From: Gammaproteobacteria bacterium
GTDB taxonomy: Bacteria; Pseudomonadota; Gammaproteobacteria; S012-40
Direction: 5' to 3'
DNA: 50,372 nucleotides
NCBI GenBank assembly: GCA_027021445.1
Contig: JALUUH010000048.1
Location: 1 to 50,372 of the forward strand
Shown: positions 10,749 to 20,244 of the stretch, piece after piece
How the letters are laid out: every line of letters begins with the position of its first letter
Numbering within the stretch: position 1 is the stretch's first letter
Notes under the pieces: model-generated
What the model was told of the DNA's origin: nothing
The model's input: only the letters and a program-made list of their open reading frames with translations
Database searches by the model: none
Translations under genes and position numbers: made by a program

Positions 10749-10862
10749 ATGAAAGTTAGGGCTTCTGTTAAAAAGATGTGCCGACATTGCAGTATAGTGA
10801 AGCGTAAAGGTGTTGTACGTGTAATCTGCAAAGAGGCAAAACACAAACAACGTCAAGGCTAA
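10749..10862 (+). CDS. rpmJ: 50S ribosomal protein L36 (zinc type)
   Basis: A 37-residue gene starting [14 protein letters not shown]. The zinc ligands are C11, C14, C27 and H32, so this is the zinc-binding form. It has a TTTAGGAG ribosome binding site ending 6 bp before the ATG. Its place between secY and rpsM is the standard location. It is short enough to be missed by length-filtered gene calls. Confidence 0.96.
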   Translation: MKVRASVKKMCRHCSIVKRKGVVRVICKEAKHKQRQG

Positions 10863-10902
10863 GCGACTTTGCTTCTTGATTTATTACTGGGCTAAGAGTA
10901 GA

Positions 10903-10932
10903 ATTCGGCGGCTTGTTTAGCCTAGGCCGAAT
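10903..10932 (+). promoter_or_regulatory. Structured leader before rpsM (alpha-operon type)
   Basis: Two nested perfect stems sit in the 87-bp gap before rpsM: ATTCGGC 10903-10909 with GCCGAAT 10926-10932, and GGCT 10910-10913 with AGCC 10919-10922. There is no T-run after it, so it is not a simple terminator. In E. coli the alpha-operon leader at this place folds into a pseudoknot bound by S4. A similar control role here is inferred. Confidence 0.45.
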
Positions 10933-10949
10933 GTTTACGGAGATTTTTT

Positions 10950-11306
10950 ATGGCGCGTATCGCAGGTATTAATATACCAACTCACAAACACACCATCATT
11001 GGACTAACCGCTATATATGGTATTGGCCGAACAAGGGCGCAGAAAATATGTGCTGCGGCTAGTGTAGAACAAATGGCAAAAATAAAAGACCTGACTGAAG
11101 ATCAGCTAGAAAAGCTGCGAACAGAAGTCGGTAAATTTGTGGTCGAAGGAGACTTGCGACGCGAAGTATCTATGAATATTAAGCGATTAATGGATCTTGG
11201 TAGTTACCGGGGGATTAGACACCGACGTGGATTACCACTACGCGGCCAACGAACGCGAACAAATGCGCGCACTCGTAAAGGTCCCAGACGTATGATTAAG
11301 AAATAG
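10950..11306 (+). CDS. rpsM: 30S ribosomal protein S13
   Basis: 118 residues, as in E. coli. [40 protein letters not shown] and the basic tail are diagnostic. S13 bridges the 30S head to the 50S and touches the P-site tRNA. First gene of the alpha block, with an ACGGAGAT ribosome binding site just after the structured leader. Confidence 0.98.
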   Translation: MARIAGINIPTHKHTIIGLTAIYGIGRTRAQKICAAASVEQMAKIKDLTEDQLEKLRTEVGKFVVEGDLRREVSMNIKRLMDLGSYRGIRHRRGLPLRGQRTRTNARTRKGPRRMIKK

Positions 11307-11327
11307 CACTCAAAAACAGGTTACGAA

Positions 11328-11717
11328 ATGGCAAAACCAAGTACAAAAAGTCGCAAACGCGTCAAAAAAAACGTTTCTGACGCCGTGGCACATATTCACG
11401 CGTCATTTAATAATACAATCATAACGATTACAGACCGTCAGGGAAATGCGCTCACGTGGGCAACCGCCGGTGGGTCAGGGTTTAGAGGGTCACGGAAAAG
11501 TACTCCCTTTGCTGCTCAGGTTGCATCCGAAAAAGCCGCAAGAGCCGCACAAGAATACGGAGTAAAAAATGTTGATGTGTTTGTCAAGGGGCCTGGGCCA
11601 GGTAGAGAATCTGCGGTGCGAGCACTAAATTCAGTGGGTTTTAAGATAAACAATATTACAGACGTCACGCCTATACCACATAATGGTTGTCGGCCGCCTA
11701 AGAAACGTCGCGTATAA
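11328..11717 (+). CDS. rpsK: 30S ribosomal protein S11
   Basis: 129 residues, as in E. coli. [20 protein letters not shown] and the C-terminal [20 protein letters not shown] are fully typical. S11 lies on the 30S platform near the E-site mRNA. rpsD starts 13 bp downstream. Confidence 0.98.
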   Translation: MAKPSTKSRKRVKKNVSDAVAHIHASFNNTIITITDRQGNALTWATAGGSGFRGSRKSTPFAAQVASEKAARAAQEYGVKNVDVFVKGPGPGRESAVRALNSVGFKINNITDVTPIPHNGCRPPKKRRV

Positions 11718-11730
11718 TTGGAGAGTTACT

Positions 11731-12357
11731 TTGGCTAAATACACAGGTTCCAAATGCAAGCTTTGTAGACGAGAAGGTTCAAAGCTATTTTTAAAAGGCG
11801 AGAAATGCTTTACCAGTAAATGCGCGATGGAAAATCGTGCTTTTCCTCCAGGGCAACATGGACAACGCCGTACACGTCTATCTGACTATGCATTACAGTT
11901 ACGTGAGAAGCAAAAAGTGCGAAGAATATACGGTATATTAGAAAAGCAATTTCGACTGTATTATCATCAAGCAGACAGTCGAAAAGGTTCTACCGGCGAG
12001 AATTTGTTGCAACTATTAGAATGCCGTTTAGACAGCGTTGTTTACCGCATGGGTCTCGCAATATCACGCTCTGAAGCTCGTCAGTTAATTAGGCATAACA
12101 GTATCAGAGTTAACGACATCAGAGTGAATATACCCTCATACCAAGTGAGTCCTGAAGATAAAATTACCGTAGTTGACAAAGCCAAATCTCAGCTGCGTAT
12201 CAAGGCATCGGTAGAAGCATCACAACAGCGTGGCACCGCAGATTGGGTGGCCGTTGACTCTAAGGGTCTTGAAGGTATATTTACCAGTATTCCAGAAAGA
12301 TCAGAACTACCTTCAGACATAAACGAGCAGCTCATCGTAGAGTTGTATTCTAAGTAA
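11731..12357 (+). CDS. rpsD: 30S ribosomal protein S4, four-cysteine type, TTG start
   Basis: 208 residues (E. coli 206) if started at TTG 11731, which gives (M)[15 protein letters not shown], aligns with the S4 N-terminus and follows GGAGAG at 11720-11725. The in-frame ATG at 11683 lies inside rpsK and is rejected. Cysteines 9, 12, 26 and 31 match the zinc-knuckle positions known from Thermus S4; E. coli S4 lacks this full set. The C-terminal [19 protein letters not shown] is almost identical to E. coli. S4 nucleates 30S assembly and in E. coli represses the alpha operon. Confidence 0.96.
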   Translation: MAKYTGSKCKLCRREGSKLFLKGEKCFTSKCAMENRAFPPGQHGQRRTRLSDYALQLREKQKVRRIYGILEKQFRLYYHQADSRKGSTGENLLQLLECRLDSVVYRMGLAISRSEARQLIRHNSIRVNDIRVNIPSYQVSPEDKITVVDKAKSQLRIKASVEASQQRGTADWVAVDSKGLEGIFTSIPERSELPSDINEQLIVELYSK

Positions 12358-12381
12358 GACTAAATTTAAAGAGGAGCTTTC

Positions 12382-13377
12382 ATGCAAGGCGGATTAGGCG
12401 ACTTGTTAAAACCGCGTTTAGTTGAGGTTCATAAATCCTCAGAAACTCGAGCGAAAGTTACATTAGAGCCACTCGAACGAGGGTTTGGCCATACTTTGGG
12501 AAATGCATTAAGGCGAATCTTATTATCGTCTATGCCCGGTGCTGCGCCGGTCGAAGTTGAAATCGACGGTGTATTACACGAATACAGTGCTATTGAGGGT
12601 GTGCAAGAAGATGTTATTGATATCTTGTTAAACCTTAAAGAAGTCGCGTTGACGATGCACACACGTGAAGAAGCAACGTTGACACTGCAGAAAAAGGGCC
12701 CGTGTGTGGTCACCGCTGCTGATATTCAAGTTGACCACGATGTTGAAGTTATTAACAAAGATTTAGTCATTGCGCATCTTACTGAAGCCGGTGAATTAAA
12801 CATGACGCTAAAAATTCAACGGGGTCGTGGTTATAAGGCTGCTGTTAGCCAGGAAGGTGAAGAAGAACGTCCTATCGGCAGGTTACGACTAGATGCTACT
12901 TTCAGTCCTGTTTTAAAGGTATCTTATCAGGTCGATAGTGCGCGTGTTGATCAACGGACTAATCTGGATAAATTGGTTATCGAGCTTGAGACCAATGGTA
13001 CGCTCGATCCTGAAGACGCTATTCGACAAGCCGCTACTATCTTACAAGACCAGCTGACTCATTTTGTTGAGCTTAAAGGTAAAACAGAAGAGCAGCCGAA
13101 GAAAGAAGAGCCTGAGGTTGATCCTATTTTACTGCGCCCGGTAGACGATCTAGAGCTAACCGTTAGGTCTGCTAATTGTTTGAAAGCAGAAAATATTTAT
13201 TATATAGGTGACCTAATTCAACGTACAGAAGTCGAATTATTGAAGACACCAAACCTCGGGAAAAAATCGTTAACAGAGATTAAAGATGTTCTTGCCTCTA
13301 AGGGCTTGTCTCTCGGAATGCGTTTGGATAATTGGCCTCCTGCACAATTGAAAGAAAGCACAACTGAAACCGCTTAA
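12382..13377 (+). CDS. rpoA: RNA polymerase subunit alpha
   Basis: 331 residues (E. coli 329). The N-terminal dimerisation domain shows [19 protein letters not shown]. The linker is acidic ([14 protein letters not shown]). The C-terminal domain, which binds UP elements and activators, has [20 protein letters not shown] and [16 protein letters not shown]. It is preceded by AGAGGAG and followed 25 bp later by rplQ. Confidence 0.98.
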   Translation: MQGGLGDLLKPRLVEVHKSSETRAKVTLEPLERGFGHTLGNALRRILLSSMPGAAPVEVEIDGVLHEYSAIEGVQEDVIDILLNLKEVALTMHTREEATLTLQKKGPCVVTAADIQVDHDVEVINKDLVIAHLTEAGELNMTLKIQRGRGYKAAVSQEGEEERPIGRLRLDATFSPVLKVSYQVDSARVDQRTNLDKLVIELETNGTLDPEDAIRQAATILQDQLTHFVELKGKTEEQPKKEEPEVDPILLRPVDDLELTVRSANCLKAENIYYIGDLIQRTEVELLKTPNLGKKSLTEIKDVLASKGLSLGMRLDNWPPAQLKESTTETA

Positions 13378-13402
13378 AGCGCGAAGAGACTAGGAAGATA
13401 TT

Positions 13403-13807
13403 ATGCGACATAGAAATACGGGCAGACAGCTTAGCCGGAACAGTAGTCACCGCAAGGCAACCTTACAAAGCTTGGCAAATGCATTACTAAAGTATGAAAC
13501 CATTAAAACCACGGTAGCTAAAGCTAAGGAGCTGCGTCGAGTTGTCGAGCCGATGATTACTCGTGCAAAAGTAGACTCTGTGCATAACCGAAGAATTATA
13601 TTTTCTCGTACGCGAGACAAAGAAATCGTCGGAAAGTTATTCAAAGAGATAGGCCCACTTAATCTAGATCGTCCAGGTGGATATGTGCGAATACTTCGGT
13701 GTGGGTATCGCCCGGGAGACTCTGCGCCCATGGCACTTGTTCAATTAGTAGGAACAGGCCATTCAGAAATAACTGAAAAGGTAGATGTGGTTGAAAACCA
13801 AGTATAG
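13403..13807 (+). CDS. rplQ: 50S ribosomal protein L17
   Basis: 134 residues (E. coli 127). [20 protein letters not shown] and the [20 protein letters not shown] segment identify L17, a tunnel-exit protein. Last gene of the superoperon; a strong intrinsic terminator follows 24 bp later. Confidence 0.98.
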   Translation: MRHRNTGRQLSRNSSHRKATLQSLANALLKYETIKTTVAKAKELRRVVEPMITRAKVDSVHNRRIIFSRTRDKEIVGKLFKEIGPLNLDRPGGYVRILRCGYRPGDSAPMALVQLVGTGHSEITEKVDVVENQV

Positions 13808-13830
13808 CTTCGGTGCCTATTAGAATTTAT

Positions 13831-13857
13831 AAAAAACCGGTGGAAGCCGGTTTTTTT
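13831..13857 (+). terminator. Intrinsic terminator after rplQ
   Basis: A perfect 10-bp stem, AAAAAACCGG at 13831-13840 with CCGGTTTTTT at 13847-13856, has the 6-base loop TGGAAG and ends in a run of seven T. It closes the ribosomal superoperon. Confidence 0.9.
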
Positions 13858-13895
13858 ATGTCTGTTAAAAACGCTCATCAATATTTTTATACGAC

Positions 13896-14624
13896 ATGAT
13901 TTTTTTGTTTACAGACTTTGGTACAAATGACTTGTATGCAGGTCAGCTCAATGCAGCAATTGCCAAGATAGAACCCTCTATTATAATTATTGATCTGTTT
14001 CACAACGCGCCCCAGTTTGACGTCTTCTCCTCATCCATTCTACTAAAGAGTTTACTTAATGGTATTCCTGAAAACTCGATTATTCTAGGAGTGGTTGATC
14101 CAGGAGTGGGTAGTGAACAGCGCAAACCCATTGTTTTAAAAACCCGAAGTCATATCTTTGTAGGGCCAGATAATGGTCTCTTTGATTTTGTTTGTTCAAC
14201 AGACGAAACATCTGAAGTTTATGAAATTACCTGGCGTCCTGAAAGTTTATCAAACTCATTTCACGCCAGAGATTTATTTGCACCTATTGCGGGGTTGATA
14301 CACGAGGGAGAATCGCTGGGTAAACTCGGAAAGCCGTTCATAAAGAAACCCATTGAAACCGAAGAGCAATCACTTAATCGCATAATTTATATCGATAGCT
14401 TTGGGAATTGCTTTACCGGTTTAAATCTCAGTTTGCTCAGTATAGGACAAAGTATTCTTTGCGAAAATCAGCTTATTGCTTACGCTTCTGTGTTTTCTGA
14501 AGTAGCAGTTGGTGAGTTATTTTGGTATGAAAATTCTATCGGTCTAATAGAAATAGCGGCTAACCAAGCAAGTGCGCAAAAAATATTAGACCTCAAAGTA
14601 GGTAATGTCTTTACTATTAAGTAG
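13896..14624 (+). CDS. SAM hydroxide adenosyltransferase (DUF62 family)
   Basis: 242 residues. Family members cleave S-adenosylmethionine with water/hydroxide to give adenosine and methionine and are relatives of SAM-dependent chlorinases and fluorinases. The triad of the hydroxide-type enzymes is visible: D68 in VVDPGVGS, R76 just after it, and H123 in FHARDLFAP; GPDNGLF around residue 90 is also conserved. The N-terminus FLFTDFGTNDLYAGQ is typical. No strong ribosome binding site precedes the ATG. It stands alone between the rplQ terminator and a convergent small gene. Confidence 0.88.
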   Translation: MIFLFTDFGTNDLYAGQLNAAIAKIEPSIIIIDLFHNAPQFDVFSSSILLKSLLNGIPENSIILGVVDPGVGSEQRKPIVLKTRSHIFVGPDNGLFDFVCSTDETSEVYEITWRPESLSNSFHARDLFAPIAGLIHEGESLGKLGKPFIKKPIETEEQSLNRIIYIDSFGNCFTGLNLSLLSIGQSILCENQLIAYASVFSEVAVGELFWYENSIGLIEIAANQASAQKILDLKVGNVFTIK

Positions 14625-14630
14625 CAAAGT

Positions 14631-14762
14631 TTAAACAACCAAGCTGGCAATTGAATTAGCATACAATACTAAGCTGGCAATTATGAGAGCCCAATAAGAT
14701 ATCTTGGAAGCATCATCGGTATTCCAAGATTTAACGGAGTATTTGCTAATTAATTCTTTCAT
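14631..14762 (-). CDS. Putative 43-residue membrane protein
   Basis: An open frame starting MKELISKYSVKSWNTDDA and ending in one hydrophobic helix, about residues 21-43 (WALIIASLVLYANSIASLVV). An AAGGAGA ribosome binding site (plus-strand TCTCCTT at 14769-14775) sits 6 bases before the ATG, which is far better than chance. The segment encoding IASL is duplicated. The layout is a cytosolic N-terminus followed by a single transmembrane segment that runs to the C-terminus. I do not recognise the family. It converges on the DUF62 gene, ending 6 bp from its stop. Confidence 0.6.
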   Translation of the reverse strand: MKELISKYSVKSWNTDDASKISYWALIIASLVLYANSIASLVV

Positions 14763-14871
14763 TGAGATTCTCCTTGTTTATGTTTTGCATAAATAGAGTG
14801 TAGCGTTTTATTTTCTGAGAGTGTGTAATTTAGCCCACAGCTGTGTTTAAATAAATTTCACAGGCTGTTTG

Positions 14872-15030
14872 TTACATTTTTCTGATAGCTGAGTAGTAAT
14901 CGCCAAATTGTCTCATCTGTTGACGATTTTTATCGATGAATTCATAGTCGGAGTCATTTTCTAAGTCGAAAAGCTTGGCATTCGGAAGAATTTGTCGTAA
15001 AGGTGTGGAGTTTCCAACCTGTCTGGTGCC
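14872..15030 (-). pseudogene. Fragment of an AAA-type ATPase (AAA_14/DUF4143 kind)
   Basis: A 52-codon open stretch reads GTRQVGNSTPLRQILPNAKL then FDLENDSDYEFIDKN before a stop. This follows the P-loop region of AAA_14/DUF4143 ATPases (consensus G-P-R-Q-V-G-K-T-T-L followed by an F-D-L-E/D-D-P block). The Walker lysine is replaced by asparagine (VGNST), there is no start codon, and only a small part of the usual 380-400 residue protein remains. The fragment begins exactly where the foldback element at 15033 starts, suggesting the insertion removed or cut it. Confidence 0.6.
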
Positions 15031-15032
15031 TA

Positions 15033-15204
15033 CTAGGAGCCTAGCCTGTCCGAGAATAGAGAACCTACTGCGGAAAATCTATTTCGGCCCCTTTTTCCGA
15101 ATAAACTCGTTAAATAAAGCCCACTATTCGCCTCATTTAGTCGAAAAATCTGACTCAAAATGGTTTGCCCTCGCTACGATCGCTGTTCTAGGATAGGCTC
15201 CTAG
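15033..15204. mobile_element. Foldback MITE, copy 1
   Basis: A 172-bp element with ends CTAGGAGCCTAGCC and, inverted, CTAGGAGCCTATCC. Its interior matches the reverse complement of the segment at 25852-26018, including CCGAGAATAGAGAACCTACT and TATTTCGGCCCCTTTTTCCG. Most of each element can fold on itself. No coding capacity is seen, so a transposase acting in trans is inferred. Its right end supplies the uvrA stop codon. This copy is more diverged than copy 2. Confidence 0.75.
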
Positions 15205-18053
15205 GAGGTCGTTATCGGTAGTTTTTGAGATTTTTTTAATAAGGGTTTCAAATAATGCCCGGTATACGAGTGACTGTTTTCAGCTACTTCTTCTGGTGTC
15301 CCGGTTGCGATAATTTGCCCGCCTTTGTGCCCACCTTCGGGGCCTAAATCAATAATCCAGTCGGCGGTTTTAATGACGTCAAGATTGTGCTCAATAACCA
15401 CGATAGTATTTCCGTGGTCGCGTAAACGATGGAGTACTTCTAATAATTGATTGACATCGTGGAAATGTAATCCAGTGGTAGGTTCATCTAATATATACAG
15501 CGTTTTACCGGTATCACGTTTTGAGAGTTCTTTTGCTAGTTTTACTCTTTGTGCTTCACCACCAGACAAGGTTGTCGCACTTTGTCCGAGTTTTATATAA
15601 GCCAGGCCGACATCCATTAAGGTGCGAAGTTTTCTGGCAATGGTGGGTATTGCATCAAAAAATTGCGAAGCTTCTTCGATGGTCATGCCGAGAATTTCAT
15701 AGATGTTTTTGCTTTTGTATTTTATTTCAAGTGTTTCACGATTATAGCGTTTTCCTTTGCATACATCGCATTGTACATAAATGTCGGGAAGGAAGTGCAT
15801 TTCTACTTTAGTCATTCCGTCTCCCTGACAAGCCTCACAACGTCCGCCTTTAACATTAAAGCTAAATCGTCCTGGTCCATAGCCTCGTGCGCGGGATTCA
15901 GGGATGCCCGCAAATAAATCGCGTAGCGGGGTAAAAAGTCCAGTATAGGTTGCAGGATTAGAACGCGGGGTTCGGCCGATAGGGCTTTGGTCTATATCAA
16001 TGACTTTGTCGAATAAGCCCAGACCTTCAATTTTTTTACACGGAGCTGATTCATAACTTGCGCGATTGATTTCTGACGCGGCTTGTTGATACAAGGTATC
16101 GTTTATTAAAGTTGATTTGCCCGAGCCTGATACTCCGGTAATGCACGTGAATAAACCAACCGGAATTTCCGCTGTCACTTTTTTTAGATTATTCCCGCTG
16201 GCTTGTATAATGCGAAGCACCGATTCTGGATTAAAAGGAGTGCGAGTTCTTATCCGTCCAACAGTGAGTTTCTGAGAAAGATATTGTCCGGTTATGGATG
16301 CTTTACAGTTTTCAATATCTTCAGGATTACCTTGTGCAATGATCTCACCGCCATGAATTCCTGCGCCTGGGCCAATATCAACGACATGGTCGGCGCTGCG
16401 AATCGCATCTTCATCATGCTCAACAACAATGACCGTATTGCCAAGATTGCGTAAAAAAGTGAGAGTCTTTAACAGTCGAGTATTATCACGTTGATGCAAG
16501 CCGATGGAGGGCTCATCGAGTACGTACATGACACCTACTAATCCAGCGCCAATTTGGCTGGCTAGGCGAATACGTTGGGCCTCGCCACCGGAGAGTGAGT
16601 CGGCTTTTCTCTCTAAGCTCAAATAATCCAAACCTACATTAACCAAAAAGTTGAGGCGCTCGCTAATTTCTTTGACAATTTTTTCCGCAATTTGTCCGCG
16701 TTTACCTGGAAGACTCATTTTTTGAAAAAAGCCCTGAGCGATACCGATGGGCATTTTGGTGATTTCTGGCAGGCTCTTATCTGCAACAAATACATGTCTG
16801 GCCATTTTGTTAAGCCGTTGTCCTTGGCATGCCGGACAGGGTTGTATGCTTAAGAATTTAGTGAGTTCTTCGCGTACTACCGATGATTCGGTTTCTTTAT
16901 AACGCCGTTGCATGTTTGGGATAATGCCTTCAAACGTATGTTTTTTAATGGTGGCGCGTTTTTTTTCGTTTAAATAACGAAAAGCAATTATTTCATCGCC
17001 GCTACCAAAAAGAACATATTGTCTGATTTTTTTAGGCAGCTTTTTAAACGGAGTGTCTAAATTAAACTCGTAATGATTTGCGAGAGATTGCAATAGTTGT
17101 GAATAAAAGCTATTGCGTCTATCCCAGTTTCTTACGGCGCCTTCACGCAGGCTTAGTTCAGGATGTGAGACAACGCGATCCGGATCAAAGTATTGCTTTA
17201 CGCCTAGGCCGTCACAGTCCGGGCATGCACCCGAAGGATTGTTAAATGAAAACAGTCTTGGTTCTAATTCTGGTACGGCAAACCCGCAGACTGGGCATGC
17301 AAACTTGGCAGAAAAAATAAGAGTTTCTTCATTTTTTTCATCCATTGAAACGATGCTCGCAATGCCTTCGGTTAAAGACAGCGCGGTTTCAAAAGATTCG
17401 GCGAGACGTTGTTTAAGGTCATTACGAATTTTGAAACGATCGACGACGACTTCAATGCTGTGTTTTTTTTGCTTATCCAATTCGGGTACAACGTCAAGAT
17501 CTACTACAATGCCGTCAATCCGAGCACGAATGAAGCCTTGGGACCTGAGTTCGGCGAGTAAATGTAAATGCTCGCCCTTGCGCTCGCGCACCACCGGCGC
17601 TAACAGCATATATTTTTCACCTTCTTTCAAGGTTAAAGCCTGATCAACCATCTGACTTACCGTTTGTGCTTCAAGCACAATATTGTGTTGGTCACAACGG
17701 GGTTCGCCTGCACGTGCATAGAGTAAACGCAGATAGTCGTATATTTCGGTAATCGTTCCAACTGTTGAGCGCGGATTATGCGAGGTGGATTTTTGCTCAA
17801 TGGAAATCGCGGGCGATAAACCTTCGATATGATCAATATCTGGTTTTTCCATGACCGATAGGAATTGCCGCGCGTACGCAGAGAGCGACTCTACATATCG
17901 TCGTTGACCCTCGGCGTATATAGTATCAAACGCGAGAGATGATTTACCCGAACCGGAAAGTCCGGTAAAAACGATTAATTTGTCACGAGGAAGTTCAAGG
18001 TCAATGTTTTTAAGATTATGTGTTCTGGCACCACGTAGTTTTATCGTATCCAT
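15201..18053 (-). CDS. uvrA: Excinuclease ABC subunit A
   Basis: 950 residues (E. coli 940). UvrA is the damage-sensing ATPase of nucleotide excision repair. Visible are Walker A motif GLSGSGKSS at 31-39, a zinc module with CPVCGF and CPDCDG, a first [13 protein letters not shown] signature, a second Walker [13 protein letters not shown], a second zinc module ([16 protein letters not shown]), and a second LSGGEAQR signature. The usual UvrA end (GHYLKPLL) is followed by about 12 extra residues, and the stop codon itself comes from the end of the MITE. It diverges from the MFS gene. I saw no LexA box in the divergent region. Confidence 0.97.
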   Translation of the reverse strand: MDTIKLRGARTHNLKNIDLELPRDKLIVFTGLSGSGKSSLAFDTIYAEGQRRYVESLSAYARQFLSVMEKPDIDHIEGLSPAISIEQKSTSHNPRSTVGTITEIYDYLRLLYARAGEPRCDQHNIVLEAQTVSQMVDQALTLKEGEKYMLLAPVVRERKGEHLHLLAELRSQGFIRARIDGIVVDLDVVPELDKQKKHSIEVVVDRFKIRNDLKQRLAESFETALSLTEGIASIVSMDEKNEETLIFSAKFACPVCGFAVPELEPRLFSFNNPSGACPDCDGLGVKQYFDPDRVVSHPELSLREGAVRNWDRRNSFYSQLLQSLANHYEFNLDTPFKKLPKKIRQYVLFGSGDEIIAFRYLNEKKRATIKKHTFEGIIPNMQRRYKETESSVVREELTKFLSIQPCPACQGQRLNKMARHVFVADKSLPEITKMPIGIAQGFFQKMSLPGKRGQIAEKIVKEISERLNFLVNVGLDYLSLERKADSLSGGEAQRIRLASQIGAGLVGVMYVLDEPSIGLHQRDNTRLLKTLTFLRNLGNTVIVVEHDEDAIRSADHVVDIGPGAGIHGGEIIAQGNPEDIENCKASITGQYLSQKLTVGRIRTRTPFNPESVLRIIQASGNNLKKVTAEIPVGLFTCITGVSGSGKSTLINDTLYQQAASEINRASYESAPCKKIEGLGLFDKVIDIDQSPIGRTPRSNPATYTGLFTPLRDLFAGIPESRARGYGPGRFSFNVKGGRCEACQGDGMTKVEMHFLPDIYVQCDVCKGKRYNRETLEIKYKSKNIYEILGMTIEEASQFFDAIPTIARKLRTLMDVGLAYIKLGQSATTLSGGEAQRVKLAKELSKRDTGKTLYILDEPTTGLHFHDVNQLLEVLHRLRDHGNTIVVIEHNLDVIKTADWIIDLGPEGGHKGGQIIATGTPEEVAENSHSYTGHYLKPLLKKSQKLPITTS

Positions 18054-18216
18054 ATTTGTTTCTGCTGCAAGACGAACCTGTTAATATACGGCGTTTCATG
18101 GGTTCGACGCAAAGGTTTAACTCAATAATTATTCTGAATCCGCAGTTGGACGAGTTGAAGTGTGCGTTTGTGGTGGTGTAGTTCTCGGACACGCTCCAGT
18201 GGGAGGAAAAAACAAA

Positions 18217-19644
18217 GTGACTGCAAAAACAGGATCTGCAGCAACGGCTAAAATGGATGCGTTTGACAAAATGACGCCTCTCGAGCATAAAGCAGCCCGC
18301 TCGTTAGCAAGTATTTACTCGTTGAGAATGCTCGGCTTGTTCATGATCTTGCCCGTTTTTTCCTTATATGCGGATGAATTAGAGGGCGTAACGCCGTTTC
18401 TAATCGGTGTTGCTATTGGGGTTTATGGTCTGACTCAGGCTGCATTTCAGATACCGATGGGCATGTTATCAGATCGAATAGGTCGCAAACCGGTTATTGC
18501 GGCGGGCCTGTTGATATTTGCCTTAGGCAGCGTAGTTGCGGCAATGGCAGACTCTATGACCGGGGTTATTATCGGTCGGGCTCTGCAAGGCTCAGGTGCT
18601 ATAGCGGCTGCGATCATGGCTTTGGCGGCTGATCTGACGCGTGAAGAACAGCGTGTAAAGGTCATGGCGACGATTGGAGTAAGTATTGGACTTTCGTTCG
18701 CTGTTGCCCTGGTGGGGGGGCCGATCTTAGATGCTTGGATTGGCGTTGATGGTATTTTTTGGCTAACGGCGGTGCTTGCGATTGGCGGTATTTTTGTGTT
18801 GTATCACATTGTACCAACGCCCGCTGTATCGAAGTTTCATCGCGATGCTGAGCCTATTCCCGAGCAGTTCAAGGTCGTGCTCAGGGATCCCGAGTTGTTG
18901 CGCCTCGACGCAGGGATTTTTATTCTCCATATGGTTTTAACGTCGAGCTTTGTGGTATTGCCGTTTGCACTGCGTGACTATGCAGGGCTTGCAATTATTG
19001 ACCATTGGTGGGTATATCTCCCTGTTTTAGTCATCTCCATGATTATTATGATCCCATTTGTCATCGTGGCTGAAAAACATCGAAAAATGAAATCTGTGTT
19101 TATTGGTTCGGTTGCGGTCTTAGCGCTAGCAGAGATGTTATTAATGATTGGGTATCACTCATTACCCATGATATTCGTCGCATTGTTTTTGTTTTTCATC
19201 GCTTTTAACGTATTGGAAGCAACATTACCGTCATTAATCGCAAAAACAGCGCCACCCCATATTAAGGGCACGGCAATGGGTGTTTATTCCAGCGCGCAGT
19301 TTCTGGGTGCGTTTGTTGGAGGTATTAGCGGAGGCATGATCTATGGAGGGTTTGGTTTAGGCGGTGTTTTCATGTTTGCGATGCTTGGTTTATTATTATG
19401 GCTATTCCTCGCAATTACAATGAAAAATCCTCGATACCTAGCGACCTTTATGATTCATATTGGGCCAATAGATGAACAACGGTCGAAACAGCTGGTTAAA
19501 GAGATCACTGCTATCACGGGGGTTGCCGAGGTAATTATTATTGCTGAAGATGAAATCGCTTACCTTAAGGTAGATAATCATGCATTGAACAAGGAAGATT
19601 TGATACGATTTCATTATGTGGCTCCTAATGTTCCTACCGCATAG
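18217..19644 (+). CDS. MFS transporter with C-terminal ferredoxin-like domain
   Basis: 475 residues from the GTG at 18217, which follows GGAGG at 18202-18206; an in-frame ATG at 18160 is possible but lacks a ribosome binding site. About 12 hydrophobic helices and the MFS loop motif GMLSDRIGRKPVI (after helix 2) mark a drug/metabolite antiporter-like transporter. The last 60 residues (from GPIDEQRSKQLVKEI) look like a small ferredoxin-like domain. The substrate cannot be told. The order uvrA-MFS-ssb is common in gammaproteobacteria such as Legionellales. Confidence 0.85.
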   Translation: MTAKTGSAATAKMDAFDKMTPLEHKAARSLASIYSLRMLGLFMILPVFSLYADELEGVTPFLIGVAIGVYGLTQAAFQIPMGMLSDRIGRKPVIAAGLLIFALGSVVAAMADSMTGVIIGRALQGSGAIAAAIMALAADLTREEQRVKVMATIGVSIGLSFAVALVGGPILDAWIGVDGIFWLTAVLAIGGIFVLYHIVPTPAVSKFHRDAEPIPEQFKVVLRDPELLRLDAGIFILHMVLTSSFVVLPFALRDYAGLAIIDHWWVYLPVLVISMIIMIPFVIVAEKHRKMKSVFIGSVAVLALAEMLLMIGYHSLPMIFVALFLFFIAFNVLEATLPSLIAKTAPPHIKGTAMGVYSSAQFLGAFVGGISGGMIYGGFGLGGVFMFAMLGLLLWLFLAITMKNPRYLATFMIHIGPIDEQRSKQLVKEITAITGVAEVIIIAEDEIAYLKVDNHALNKEDLIRFHYVAPNVPTA

Positions 19645-19746
19645 ATATAGTTGATGATGGAGTATTAATTGCCAGTGAAAAAGGTCAGAAATTAGGTTCT
19701 AATAGGCGATATTGACAGATGAAGTTTTAAACAGAGGTTAAAAGAT

Positions 19747-20244
19747 ATGGCGCGTGGCATAAATAAAGTAATTTTAATTGGAAACTTAGGCAAAGATCCG
19801 GAAGTGCGCTACATGCCAAGTGGAGCGGCGGTTGCAAATCTTACCATAGCGACATCAGAATCATGGAAAGATAAACAAACAGGAGAATCTCAGGAGAGAA
19901 CCGAGTGGCATCGTGTTTCTATGTTTGGCCGTTTGGGTGAAATTGCGGGTGAGTATTTGCGCAAAGGCTCTAAAGTCTATATTGAAGGTCGGTTACAAAC
20001 TCGGAAATGGCAGGATCAAAATGGACAAGATCGATATACCACGGAAATAGTGGCGAATGATATGCAAATGTTGGATACCCGTGGAGGTGCTCAGACAGGA
20101 GGAATGCCAGCCGGAGCTGCGGCAGCTGGTGGAAGCAACCCGACGCAACAAGCTGGTTTTCCACCACAAAATAAACAATCAGCACCTACTGCTACGTCAT
20201 CTGCCGATAACTTTGCTGACTTTGATGACGATATTCCATTTTGA
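19747..20244 (+). CDS. ssb: Single-stranded DNA-binding protein
   Basis: 165 residues. The OB-fold (about residues 1-110) starts [20 protein letters not shown] and includes [19 protein letters not shown] Gly/Pro/Gln-rich linker follows, and the acidic tip DFDDDIPF is the protein-interaction tail that recruits repair and replication partners. Length and layout match E. coli SSB. A weak AT-rich hairpin (20257-20272) follows the stop. Confidence 0.97.
   Translation: MARGINKVILIGNLGKDPEVRYMPSGAAVANLTIATSESWKDKQTGESQERTEWHRVSMFGRLGEIAGEYLRKGSKVYIEGRLQTRKWQDQNGQDRYTTEIVANDMQMLDTRGGAQTGGMPAGAAAAGGSNPTQQAGFPPQNKQSAPTATSSADNFADFDDDIPF

Noticed and set aside
17113..17643. 176-codon plus-strand open frame inside uvrA
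   Set aside because: Antisense to strongly conserved uvrA; Ser/Arg-rich composition typical of a reverse-strand shadow.
18054..18216. Possible LexA box between uvrA and the MFS gene
   Set aside because: CCGT and ACAG half sites are present on the minus strand, but the spacer is 6 instead of 8, so it does not fit the operator.
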